DNA of 64,000 nucleotides from Alkaliphilus metalliredigens QYMF (lineage in GTDB: Bacteria; Bacillota; Clostridia; Peptostreptococcales; Natronincolaceae), in contig NC_009633.1 of assembly GCF_000016985.1 (NCBI RefSeq), forward strand, positions 1,426,001 through 1,490,000. The letters run 5' to 3'. The notes under the pieces are model-generated. The model did no database searches and had not been told where the DNA came from. It saw nothing but the letters and a program-made list of their open reading frames with translations. Positions 53,231-61,264 of the stretch are shown piece by piece; the first letter of the stretch is position 1; each line of letters begins with the position of its first letter. The translations under genes were made by a program, and so were the position numbers.

Positions 53231-54121
53231 ATGTATGAAAAATTATTAAATATTAGTTATTATATCGGATTCATACCATTTTACTGGTTGTTTAATGCTA
53301 TTCAACATAGAAAACCTAGGAAGAGTTATCATTATTTACAAGCATTAGCTATAAATTTTCTGCTATTCTGTAGTTTTGTAATCTTTTTTATTTGTTTTAG
53401 CATACATACGTTTATAGTGTATTTTTATCGTAATCTTGCATTAACCATACCAATGGAGCTTTCTTTCTACATATTGGGTTGCTTATTACTTATATGTCTA
53501 ATTATTTGGCTAGAAGGAATTGTTAGTGCAATAATTGGGCGTGCTCCAAGAATATCACTATTTTCAAGTTTAACTCGTACAAGGTTTTCAACAGTATTAG
53601 CAGCATTTCATTATTTTTTCATTATATTGATAATTATAGTAGCAATTCACTCATCTTCTATAGCTCAAAAAGAGGTAGAAGAAGCAGATATATTTTTTCT
53701 ATATGATGATATGGGGTATATACCAAGGTGGGTATTTACTCTTGGGTTTTATTGTGATTCAATTATCGCTATTAATCGTTGGGGAGACAATAGTGTTGCC
53801 ATTGTACCATTGAATAACAATACAATTGATTATGCACTGGAGAATGGACGTTTTATATTTGTTTCATCTCATGGAGTAGAAGGATATATAATACTTCAAG
53901 ACAACATTTTCTATGGACCTGAAAATGTTGAGAATGATAGTATAAGTGCAAGCCTTCAGTATGTTTACTTGTCGGGTTGTGATACAGGATTAAAACGAGA
54001 AGAATGGGAGAATGCACTGAGTCCCGCATATGTTAAAACATTTGACCGTTTATCTACAACTTTTGAACATTTTTATTGGTTGATTGTTGAGGGTCCTAAA
54101 GTTATTAATTCTTTGAATTAA
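53231..54121 (+). CDS. Membrane-anchored CHAT/caspase-like protein
   Basis: A 296-residue protein behind GAGGTAAGAAGG. Residues about 1-140 contain four hydrophobic helices (for example FLLFCSFVIFFICFSIHTF and FHYFFIILIIIVAIHSSS). The C-terminal soluble domain holds FIFVSSHGVEG with H214 and YVYLSGCDTG with C250, the His-Cys dyad pattern of CHAT/caspase-fold proteases. The domain is short, so this is a motif-based call. Membrane-tethered caspase-like proteins act in some bacterial cell-suicide systems; no partner is evident here. Confidence 0.55.
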   Translation: MYEKLLNISYYIGFIPFYWLFNAIQHRKPRKSYHYLQALAINFLLFCSFVIFFICFSIHTFIVYFYRNLALTIPMELSFYILGCLLLICLIIWLEGIVSAIIGRAPRISLFSSLTRTRFSTVLAAFHYFFIILIIIVAIHSSSIAQKEVEEADIFFLYDDMGYIPRWVFTLGFYCDSIIAINRWGDNSVAIVPLNNNTIDYALENGRFIFVSSHGVEGYIILQDNIFYGPENVENDSISASLQYVYLSGCDTGLKREEWENALSPAYVKTFDRLSTTFEHFYWLIVEGPKVINSLN

Positions 54122-54301
54122 GTTATTATCGGTCAACTGAAAGAGTATGCAATAATTCGGTAGTTATTGAAGGACAAAATGATAAGGGTAGAATGAAGGT
54201 ATTTATTATTGATGAGAATGATGGATTTCAGCATGAGATAAGTATGCACAACGCTAGGTGCAATTGATTGGAATTGTTGATTTCATGAAAAGGAGAAAAT
54301 T
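54122..54301 (+). other. Gap with possible decayed coding remnant
   Basis: A frame ending at 54268 reads SVVIEGQNDKGRMKVFII and HEISMHNARCN, like the end of a lost gene. AACGCTAGGTGC near 54250 is core-like. AAAAGGAGA at 54290 serves the next gene. Confidence 0.3.
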
Positions 54302-55129
54302 ATGAAAGTAATAACATTGATAGAAAATAGAACCATCTCAAAAGAATACAAATGTAAGCATGGATTGTCATTGTATATAGAAACATCTAATCATAAGATA
54401 CTATTCGATACTGGAACAGATGATTCATTTGTATATAATGCTTGTAAGTTAGGGGTGAACTTAGAAGATATAGACATAGCAGTTATATCCCATGGACACT
54501 ATGATCATGGTGGTGGACTAGAAGTGTTTTTAAAGTACAATAGTAAAGCGAAAATTTATATTGGAAAGGATGCATTTGATAGACATTTGATAAAGCTGTT
54601 TGGAATTATTAAGTATAGTATAGGTTTGAAGAAAAAATTGATTAGTAATAACAGGCTTATATTTGTAGATGAAATGATGAAAATAGACGATGAATTGATT
54701 TTATTTGGTAATGTGAAAGGTGATAAATTGATACCCAAAGGCAATGATAGGTTACTAAAAGAAAGTAGTAATGGTTTGGTGGAAAAAGACGATTTTGAAC
54801 ATGAAATAAGTTTGTTGATTAATGAAAATGACAAGTATAGTCTATTCTGTGGGTGTGCTCACAAAGGTATTGTTAATATAATTGAGAGAACGAAAGATAT
54901 TATAGATAGTGATTTGAATACAGTAATCGGTGGATTCCATTTAATGGGGATGAAAACTAATAATGCTACCTCCAAAGATTTTCTAGATGATCTTTCAAAT
55001 ATTCTCGGAAATAATAATATAGATAAGTATTATACATGTCATTGTACTGGTGAACAACCGTATAGCTATTTAAGTCAAAAGATGAGGAATCTAGATGAAT
55101 TGAAAACGGGAAAGGTTATTGAAATATAG
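54302..55129 (+). CDS. MBL-fold metallohydrolase
   Basis: A 275-residue protein. The metal motif is VISHGHYDHGGG (H-x-H-x-D-H with Gly/Tyr spacing), with further ligands in FCGCAHKGIVN and VIGGFHLMG. Most similar in order to the 7,8-dihydropterin-6-methyl-4-aminobenzene-phosphate synthase-like branch. Substrate unknown. Confidence 0.85.
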   Translation: MKVITLIENRTISKEYKCKHGLSLYIETSNHKILFDTGTDDSFVYNACKLGVNLEDIDIAVISHGHYDHGGGLEVFLKYNSKAKIYIGKDAFDRHLIKLFGIIKYSIGLKKKLISNNRLIFVDEMMKIDDELILFGNVKGDKLIPKGNDRLLKESSNGLVEKDDFEHEISLLINENDKYSLFCGCAHKGIVNIIERTKDIIDSDLNTVIGGFHLMGMKTNNATSKDFLDDLSNILGNNNIDKYYTCHCTGEQPYSYLSQKMRNLDELKTGKVIEI

Positions 55130-55201
55130 TGGCTAACTGCACCCTAGAATGAGTGCTGATTTAGAGTTTTTTTGTTTTTGATGATTTCGGGGAGGTATAT
55201 C

Positions 55202-55675
55202 ATGTATTCATTAAGAACTTATAGAGAAAAAGATTGGAAAATCATTTTGGATATCTTTTTACGGGCAAAGTCAGATGAAATGAGGGATTCTTGTAGTGTA
55301 GAGGATATTGTCCCTCTGGATAAAGATGAAGGTCTTTTTAGATCATTTCGCAATAGTACGATTATTATTGCAGAGTATGAGGGTAAGGTTATTGGTTATG
55401 CAGGATATGAAAGTAATTCATTGGTTTCATTTTTATTTGTGGATCCAAGTTACTATCAACGAGGGATCGGGACTAAATTATTGACTCGAGTTGTATCTGA
55501 AGTTGGTGAAAAGGCATGGCTTTTGGTTGCAAAGAATAATGTTCCGGCAATAAAATTGTATTATAAGCACGGTTTTAGAAGAGTGCAGGAGTTTATTGGA
55601 AAATATAATGGAATTGATATTTCTGTTTTGCGCTTGGCATTAACCCCTGAATTGCAATCGTGGAGGCACCGATAA
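55202..55675 (+). CDS. GNAT-family N-acetyltransferase
   Basis: A 157-residue protein from the ATG at 55202 behind GGGGAGG. The acetyl-CoA motif is FVDPSYYQRGIGTKLLTRVV, then VAKNNVPAIKLYYKHGFRR. The last codons (WRHR) overlap an attC-like 3' end, so the natural C-terminus may have been replaced by a recombination event. Confidence 0.83.
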   Translation: MYSLRTYREKDWKIILDIFLRAKSDEMRDSCSVEDIVPLDKDEGLFRSFRNSTIIIAEYEGKVIGYAGYESNSLVSFLFVDPSYYQRGIGTKLLTRVVSEVGEKAWLLVAKNNVPAIKLYYKHGFRRVQEFIGKYNGIDISVLRLALTPELQSWRHR

Positions 55676-55690
55676 TACGAAACGTTAGTT
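55650..55690 (+). other. attC-like 3' end fused to a gene end
   Basis: CGATAATACGAAACGTTAG resembles the end of site 4 (CGGCAATGCGAAACGTTAT), with core GTTAGTT at 55684-55690. No matching 5' arm is clear. Confidence 0.45.
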
Positions 55691-55803
55691 GATACCACAA
55701 TGTCGGGAGAGGGCGTTGGGGTCAATTGACATATCTGGTGGTGCTGTATGCCATTATAACATTGTAAAATAAAGACTGTATATGGGAGAAAGGATGGAAA
55801 GAA

Positions 55804-56256
55804 ATGAAAGTTATCTCAGTAAAAAAATATCCTGAATATAAGGATATAGCAATCAAGTATTTTCAAAGCAAGTGGGCAAACAAAAATAGCATGAAGGTAT
55901 ATGATGACTGCATAACAAATTGCATTACTACTTCTAATTCATTACCACAATGGTACCTATTGATTGATAATGATAAAGTAATTGGTTGTGCGGGTCTTAT
56001 TACAAATGATTTTATTAGTCGTATGGATTTATATCCTTGGGTTTGTTCTATCTACATTGAGGAGAAATACAGGGGAAATGCTTATGGTTCTATTCTGTTG
56101 GAGCAGGCAAAGATAGATGCAAAAGAGGGTGGGTTTTCACACCTATATCTCTGCACAAATCATATTGAATATTATGAAAGATATGGATTTCAACATATTG
56201 GCATAGGATATCATCCATGGGGAGATAGTTCTCGTATATATGCCACAACTTTATGA
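55804..56256 (+). CDS. GNAT-family N-acetyltransferase
   Basis: A 150-residue protein behind GGAGAAAGG. Motifs: IGCAGLITNDFISRMDLYPW, IYIEEKYRGNAYGSILLEQA (acetyl-CoA loop) and HIEYYERYGFQHIG. Substrate unknown; such cassettes sometimes carry drug or aminoacyl acetyltransferases. Confidence 0.85.
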   Translation: MKVISVKKYPEYKDIAIKYFQSKWANKNSMKVYDDCITNCITTSNSLPQWYLLIDNDKVIGCAGLITNDFISRMDLYPWVCSIYIEEKYRGNAYGSILLEQAKIDAKEGGFSHLYLCTNHIEYYERYGFQHIGIGYHPWGDSSRIYATTL

Positions 56257-56334
56257 TATATCTTGCAACAATAATGTAGCCCATATTTAATTCGGGTACA
56301 CAAAGAATGGAGAAAAATCAAAGGAGTGTTTTAC

Positions 56335-56451
56335 ATGGGTTCGGTGTTGGATGTTTTATTAGAAATTTTAGAAGTTCCTCTTAAAAAGTGGGATAAATTA
56401 AAATTAAAGTATAAAGTGATTGGGGGTCTCGTTCAGGGACGCTGCAAATGA
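56335..56451 (+). CDS. Possible 38-residue small protein
   Basis: ATG behind AAAGGAGTG encodes an amphipathic helix with a basic end (VLDVLLEILEVPLKKWDKLK). Good ribosome binding site but too short to classify; possibly the front of a decayed gene. Confidence 0.35.
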   Translation: MGSVLDVLLEILEVPLKKWDKLKLKYKVIGGLVQGRCK

Positions 56452-56534
56452 ATTAGCTTGCTGAGATGGAGACTCATAATTGTAGCAGATAGCGAACTAA
56501 AGATTATTCATATGAATTTGGGAGAAAGAAAATT

Positions 56535-57119
56535 ATGCTAAATAACAAAAATGAGGTATTACTTTTATTAACAGACCGTTGGTGCGATTGGGAGGCAGGC
56601 TATGCCATCGCAGTGATTAATTCTTTTTCAGACTATGTGGTAAAAACAATTTCAACTGATACCATTGCAAAAGTATCAATGGGTAATATAAAAGCAGAAG
56701 TAGATTATTGTATAAGTAATTATGAAAATATCAATAACCTTGCTATGATTATTCTTCCAGGCGGCCTTTCCTGGGAAGAAAATGAGCATGATGAAATTGC
56801 AGGATTTATCCAAAGCGCTGTAAAGTCTGATGTTCCTATTGCCGCCATATGTGGAGCAACTCTTTTTTTGTGCAAAAATGGCTTTCTTAACCATGTAAAA
56901 CATACAGGAGATTCTTTAGAGTTATTTCAAAGCCAAAAAAATTATAATGGAGACTCACTTTATTTACCTGCTCAAGTTGTGGTTGATGGAGGTTTTATTA
57001 CAGCAAATGAAACTGCCGCTGTTGAATTTGCTTATTATATATTTAAAGCACTAGAAGTAGATAGCGATGAAGAGATCGAACAATGGTATGATAACTTTAA
57101 AAATGGTGCCATACGTTAG
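56535..57119 (+). CDS. DJ-1/PfpI-family (class I glutamine amidotransferase-like) protein
   Basis: A 194-residue protein behind GGGAGAAAG. The nucleophile elbow is AAICGATLFL (Cys after AI), with IILPGGLSWEENEHD as oxyanion/acidic segment, as in DJ-1/PfpI and YdeA-type proteins. Roles in the family range from protease or chaperone to glyoxalase-like; not decidable here. The stop codon lies within a GTTAGAT core-like sequence. Confidence 0.83.
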   Translation: MLNNKNEVLLLLTDRWCDWEAGYAIAVINSFSDYVVKTISTDTIAKVSMGNIKAEVDYCISNYENINNLAMIILPGGLSWEENEHDEIAGFIQSAVKSDVPIAAICGATLFLCKNGFLNHVKHTGDSLELFQSQKNYNGDSLYLPAQVVVDGGFITANETAAVEFAYYIFKALEVDSDEEIEQWYDNFKNGAIR

Positions 57120-57363
57120 ATTGATTACCAAATCACAAGGTGGACTGCTTATTTTTGATACTTTAAGAAAAAAGGTAAAGTCAAGATTGTTAATATATGT
57201 TATAACGCTTATTCTAACTTGGGGAATTCTTTTGATTTATGTTTGGAGTAATAGTCTCTTTATAGAATTACATCCTGATGCATTTATAGATGCTTCTATA
57301 AGTTATGAATTTATGTATATTCTTTTAGGAATAGCAATTTTTATTGTTGATAATATTCGTTAA
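57103..57363 (+). CDS. Two-helix membrane protein, 5' end uncertain
   Basis: Up to 86 residues from an ATG overlapping the previous gene; no site precedes it. Two hydrophobic helices (LLIYVITLILTWGILLIYVW and FMYILLGIAIFIVDNI). It may be a fragment of a larger gene. Confidence 0.35.
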   Translation: MVPYVRLITKSQGGLLIFDTLRKKVKSRLLIYVITLILTWGILLIYVWSNSLFIELHPDAFIDASISYEFMYILLGIAIFIVDNIR

Positions 57364-57369
57364 CAAGGC

Positions 57370-57453
57370 AAGGTAAACGAAGACTATTCTTATTTGTGAG
57401 GTGGATGCTAAAATGAAAAACATTAAATTACGAAACGAAACCCCTTTTAATTA
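57370..57453 (+). repeat. 84-bp direct repeat with GNAT 5' end, copy 1
   Basis: Matches 59855-59938 closely and includes a ribosome binding site (GTGAGGTGG) and an ATG at 57413 reading IKLRNETPFN before a stop: the first codons of a GNAT gene without the rest. Confidence 0.75.
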
Positions 57454-57504
57454 GGCGAAGTTTTTTGAAGTAATTATATTTTGGAAATGTGAGGTAAATA
57501 GATT

Positions 57505-58401
57505 ATGAAATACTTATATGAAAAAAAGAGCAATAATGAAATTGTGTCTGAGAAACGTTTATCTGATAAGAATCGACGAGATCTTCAAGCTGACTGTGGG
57601 AACTGTTTTGGTTTGTGTTGTGTTGCACTATATTTTTCAGCCTCTGAAGGTTTCCCTAAGGACAAAGACGCTGGCCAGCCTTGTCTTAACCTACAACCCG
57701 ATTTTAGCTGTTGTGTTCACAAAAGTCTAATGGAGCGGGGGCTTAAAGGTTGTATTGCATTTGACTGTTTTGGTGCTGGGCAAAAGGTTGCTCAAGTCAG
57801 TTTCAATGGACACGACTGGCGAAAAATCCCGGAGTCAGAGAAACAAATGTTTGAGGTGTTCCTAATCATGCGGCAACTTCATGAGTTACTTTGGTATCTT
57901 ACAGAAGCACTGATGTTACAGGTAACATCGCCTATCCATGGGGCGATCAGATCCATGATCGATGAGACTGAACGCCTTACCCATGCTAGTCTCGACTCAT
58001 TTATGGAACTAGACGTTGTAGTACATCGCAACAATGTTAATAAGCTACTCTTAAAGACCAGTGAACTTGTACGAGCTGAAGCTAGTAGAGGAAACAAGAC
58101 TACTTTAAGGCACAAAAATACCCTTGGAAGAGGAATTGACTTTATCGGCGCAGATCTGAGGAAAAATGATCTGAGAGGCGAAAATCTGAGAGGAGCCTAC
58201 CTTATTGCGGCTGATCTTAGAGGAGTCGATTTAAGTGGAGCTGATGTCATCGGAGCTGATTTCCGAGATGCTGATCTCAGAGGAGCCAACCTTTCCAGAA
58301 GTATTTTTCTTACTCAAGCCCAAATCAACACAGCCAAGGGAGATACTAGCACTAAGTTACCCTTGTCACTTACTAGTCCAACACACTGGGCAATGAAATA
58401 A
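57505..58401 (+). CDS. Pentapeptide-repeat protein with N-terminal Cys cluster
   Basis: A 298-residue protein. Residues about 28-95 are rich in Cys (CGNCFGLCC, QPCLNLQPDFSCCVHKSLM, GCIAFDCFGAG), like the YkgJ-type metal-binding motif. Residues about 212-275 are pentapeptide repeats (ADLRKNDLRGENLRGAYL and on), which form a right-handed quadrilateral helix. Only about 12 repeats, fewer than Qnr/MfpA gyrase protectors, so a gyrase role is unproven. Confidence 0.8.
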   Translation: MKYLYEKKSNNEIVSEKRLSDKNRRDLQADCGNCFGLCCVALYFSASEGFPKDKDAGQPCLNLQPDFSCCVHKSLMERGLKGCIAFDCFGAGQKVAQVSFNGHDWRKIPESEKQMFEVFLIMRQLHELLWYLTEALMLQVTSPIHGAIRSMIDETERLTHASLDSFMELDVVVHRNNVNKLLLKTSELVRAEASRGNKTTLRHKNTLGRGIDFIGADLRKNDLRGENLRGAYLIAADLRGVDLSGADVIGADFRDADLRGANLSRSIFLTQAQINTAKGDTSTKLPLSLTSPTHWAMK

Positions 58402-58420
58402 TAAGGCGAGGGGGATATTT

Positions 58421-58969
58421 ATGTTTAAGTATATTGTAGATAAAGAAGTTGAGATGAAAATGTTAGATATTAACAATGGGGAAGAGTTATATAAATTGAT
58501 TGATACATCTAGGTATCATCTTAGAAAATGGCTTCCGTGGGTTGATGGTACCAAAAACGTGGAAGATACAAAAGCATTTATAGAAATGACTAAAAAGCAA
58601 TTTGCCTCAAATAACGGATTTCAAGCAGGAATCTGGTATAAAGGGAGTCTAGCTGGAGTGATTGGTTATCATAATGTTGATTGGACACATAAGTCAACCA
58701 GTATAGGTTATTGGCTGGCTGAGGGTTATGAAGGTAACGGAATAATGACAAAAGCGACTAAAGTATTTACAGAATATGCATTAGTAGAATTAAATTTAAA
58801 TAGAGTGGAAATTAGATGTGCTGAAAAAAATCACAAAAGTAGGGCTATTCCAGAGAGATTGGGGTTTACTAATGAGGGGATGGTAAGAGAAGTGGAGTGG
58901 TTGTATGACCACTATGTCAGCCATGTGATTTACGGTATGTTGGCCAGTCAATGGAAAGGTGAAATATAA
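58421..58969 (+). CDS. RimJ/RimL-type GNAT acetyltransferase
   Basis: A 182-residue protein behind GGCGAGGGGG. RYHLRKWLPWVDGTKNVEDT, IGYWLAEGYEGNGIMTKA and RVEIRCAEKNHKSRAIPERL are the signature of the YdaF/RimL subgroup, which acetylates N-terminal amino groups or small amines. It starts 19 bp after the pentapeptide protein gene; co-transcription is likely. Confidence 0.9.
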   Translation: MFKYIVDKEVEMKMLDINNGEELYKLIDTSRYHLRKWLPWVDGTKNVEDTKAFIEMTKKQFASNNGFQAGIWYKGSLAGVIGYHNVDWTHKSTSIGYWLAEGYEGNGIMTKATKVFTEYALVELNLNRVEIRCAEKNHKSRAIPERLGFTNEGMVREVEWLYDHYVSHVIYGMLASQWKGEI

Positions 58970-59045
58970 ACGATTATGCTTAGAGTAAAAGTACATACAT
59001 TGTAGACATAATAATTGATTTATGATCCAGAGAACAAAACCCATG

Positions 59046-59616
59046 AATTTATCAAAGATCTGAAAAAGTATCTAAGGAGCTAGCTAAACAAAAGCCTAGT
59101 TGGAATCCAGGAGAAAAACAAGGGTGCCATTGTTGGACCCTAGGATGGTATGAAGGAGAGCTCTTGCGGAGGGTGGATCCACAACAGAGAAGTTTGGGTG
59201 AATCTCTTCAAGAGGGAATTGCAGAACCACTAGGGTTAGAATTATACATTGGACTCCCAGAGAAAATAGATGATTCAAGAATAGCGCATATCAAGGGTAT
59301 TAATCACCCACTTCAACTATTCCTACAAATAGGTGAAATGCCATTTCCTCTTTTGAAGGAATTTTTAAAACCGTGGTCACTTACAATGAAGGCTATGGTT
59401 GATCCCAAAAGACACCTGGCACATAAGAATTTTAATGGTAGGGTCTCACGTTCTTTAGAGTTACCTTCAGGAAACGGTATAGGTTTGGTGAGAAGCATGG
59501 CTAAATTATACAGTGTTTTTGCAACGGGAGGTACAGAGTTAGGTTTAAGACATGAAACACTTAATGAGTTAGTAAAACCTGCAATTCCTCCATCAGGAAG
59601 TGTAGAGAGTCCATAA
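59046..59616 (+). pseudogene. Serine beta-lactamase-like (EstB-type) gene fragment
   Basis: About 190 codons without a start match the middle of EstB-like beta-lactamase-family proteins (PSWNPGEKQGCHCWTLGWYE, LRRVDPQQRSLGESLQEGIA, EPLGLELYIGLP). The N-terminal SxxK part and the C-terminus are missing. A separate SxxK-like piece lies downstream at 59632. Confidence 0.75.
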
Positions 59617-59625
59617 ATACATCAT

Positions 59626-59697
59626 TTTCTATGGCTAAATCGTTTGTATCATTTCTCATTGGTAAAGCTGTAGAGGAAGGTTACATTGGGATTTTTT
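59626..59697 (+). pseudogene. Displaced SxxK fragment of a beta-lactamase-like gene
   Basis: FSMAKSFVSFLIGKAVEEGY matches the active-site helix of serine beta-lactamase-family proteins (S-M-A-K). It lies after, not before, the middle part at 59046, so the two derive from a rearranged gene or from two paralogues. Confidence 0.6.
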
Positions 59698-59854
59698 AAA
59701 CCGCCACCATGGATATTACAATTATATGCTGCTAGGTTACTCACGGTAAGTTTTTGTAATGAACATGATATGAAATTTGAAGATGTTGTTTCAATAGGAG
59801 ATAGTGCGTCTGATAAAAAATATTCGAAAAATGTTTAGGTCATATTCAGGTTAC
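59698..59854 (+). other. Gene-free debris
   Basis: A frame reading FKPPPWILQLYAARLLTVSF and VVSIGDSASDKKYSKNV ends at 59838. It looks like a mosaic of decayed genes that I cannot assign. Confidence 0.3.
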
Positions 59855-59938
59855 AAGGTAAACGAAGGCTATTCCTATTTGTGAGGTGGATGGTAAAATG
59901 GAAAATATTAAATTAAGAAATGAAACCCCTTTTGATTA
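59855..59938 (+). repeat. 84-bp direct repeat with GNAT 5' end, copy 2
   Basis: Ungapped counterpart of 57370-57453, with a ribosome binding site and an ATG at 59898. Confidence 0.75.
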
Positions 59939-60087
59939 TAGGGCGTTTTCTTGAGGATTCGGTGTATGAAATTGATGAAATAGCCTCAAAAGAATTTGAT
60001 AAGAGCTTTCCCCCAAAAGATAAACTAAACGGTTTACCTACTCAGAAAAGATTTATCCAATTAATCAATATGAGAAAAACAAGATAA
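59898..60087 (+). pseudogene. Internally deleted GNAT acetyltransferase gene
   Basis: The first codons (ENIKLRNETPFDYRAF) are followed, in another frame, by a typical GNAT C-terminus (EDSVYEIDEIASKEFDKSFP). About 100 residues between them, including the acetyl-CoA site, are missing. Confidence 0.65.
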
Positions 60088-60172
60088 TGAGCTCAATCTT
60101 TACCAGGAATTGTTTCAATCTTGACTATTATTTTATGTAACGATAATTTCTAGAAGGGGGGATGAAAAAGAC

Positions 60173-60991
60173 ATGTCATTATTGAAACCCGTTAAAAGGA
60201 GCTCTTTAAGAATATATTGCGGAAAGAAATATTATCGTTTAATGCGATATTTTAATTGGTATCTAGGAAAGAAAAAATATGCTACTCGAAAAGAAAATTC
60301 TCTACTACCACATGTGGTTTTTCAGTATAAGACGCCATTACTACGTAAGCTTAAAGGAGTAGATATGTGGTTGCAATATAATAAAGTAAAGAACCTTGAA
60401 ATTGCTTCAAATAAACTAAACAGGATTATAATAGAACCAAGTGAAACCTTTTCTTACTGGCGCTTAATTGGTAATACAACAAGAAAAAAAGGCTATGTTG
60501 ATGCTATGGTTTTATTTTATGGAAAAGTGACAACAGGAGTAGGTGGAGGATTATGTCAGTTATCAAATTTGATATATTGGATGACATTACATTCACCTTT
60601 AACTGTCACCGAGAGATACCGACATAGTTATGATGTATTCCCTGATTCTAAAAGAAGCCAACCATTTGGAAGTGGCGCAACATGTGCGTATAATTACCTT
60701 GATTTGCAGATTAAAAATGAAACAAATTATAATTATCAATTAGTTGTTTATTTAACGGATACAGATTTAATTGGAGAATGGAGAGTAGAGGTACCCCCTA
60801 CAAGAAGGTACGAAGTTTATGAAAAAGAGCACTGGATAACCCATGAGTTTTGGGGTGGTTATCTAAGGCATAATAAGATACATAGAAAGGTGTACAATCT
60901 TGAAAATGAACTGATCGATGATGAATTCATCACTGAAAATCATGCAATTATGATGTATGAACCTATGTTAGACAGCGGAAATTTAAAGTAA
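60173..60991 (+). CDS. VanW-family protein
   Basis: A 272-residue protein behind AGAAGGGGGGATG. The core matches VanW: IIEPSETFSYWRLIGNTTRK, GVGGGLCQLSNLIYWMTLHS, ERYRHSYDVFPDSKRSQPFG. VanW is an accessory protein of some glycopeptide resistance clusters, but most family members lie outside such clusters and have no known function. No vanHAX genes are near. No signal peptide is evident. Confidence 0.88.
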   Translation: MSLLKPVKRSSLRIYCGKKYYRLMRYFNWYLGKKKYATRKENSLLPHVVFQYKTPLLRKLKGVDMWLQYNKVKNLEIASNKLNRIIIEPSETFSYWRLIGNTTRKKGYVDAMVLFYGKVTTGVGGGLCQLSNLIYWMTLHSPLTVTERYRHSYDVFPDSKRSQPFGSGATCAYNYLDLQIKNETNYNYQLVVYLTDTDLIGEWRVEVPPTRRYEVYEKEHWITHEFWGGYLRHNKIHRKVYNLENELIDDEFITENHAIMMYEPMLDSGNLK

Positions 60992-61003
60992 ATAGCAAGT
61001 AGA

Positions 61004-61234
61004 ATGTATTTTGACAAACAGTATGATGAATCTTATAATCAGAAACGATTTGATGAAGTTTTCCCTATACTAAGACAATTAAGTGCATCAGGATGCCAAA
61101 CCATTGTGGAAGCTTCACCCCCTCTTGGAAGGCAAAATTTAAAACTATTAAATGTAGTTATACCCATATGTGATAAAAAATTTAAATATCATTTAAAATT
61201 GTTAGCAATGGATGTCAAGAAAAATAAAACCTAG
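61004..61234 (+). pseudogene. Phosphotriesterase-like hydrolase fragment
   Basis: 76 codons with RFDEVFPILRQLSASGCQTI and EASPPLGRQNLKLL resemble the N-terminal part of phosphotriesterase-related metal-dependent hydrolases (usually ending in LGRD). The metal-binding parts are missing and there is no ribosome binding site. Confidence 0.45.
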
Positions 61235-61264
61235 AGTGATATCCTTTTGATAGGAGGTGGAACC

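Noticed and set aside
41540-56300. CRISPR or simple tandem repeat array
   Set aside because: The repeats are long, imperfect palindromes 0.5-1 kb apart separated by genes, not short direct repeats with uniform spacers.
57505-58401. Qnr-type quinolone resistance protein
   Set aside because: Too few pentapeptide repeats and a Cys-rich N-terminal domain absent from Qnr.
60173-60991. Part of a glycopeptide resistance operon
   Set aside because: Only VanW is present; no VanH, VanA/B ligase, VanX or VanRS genes are in the window.
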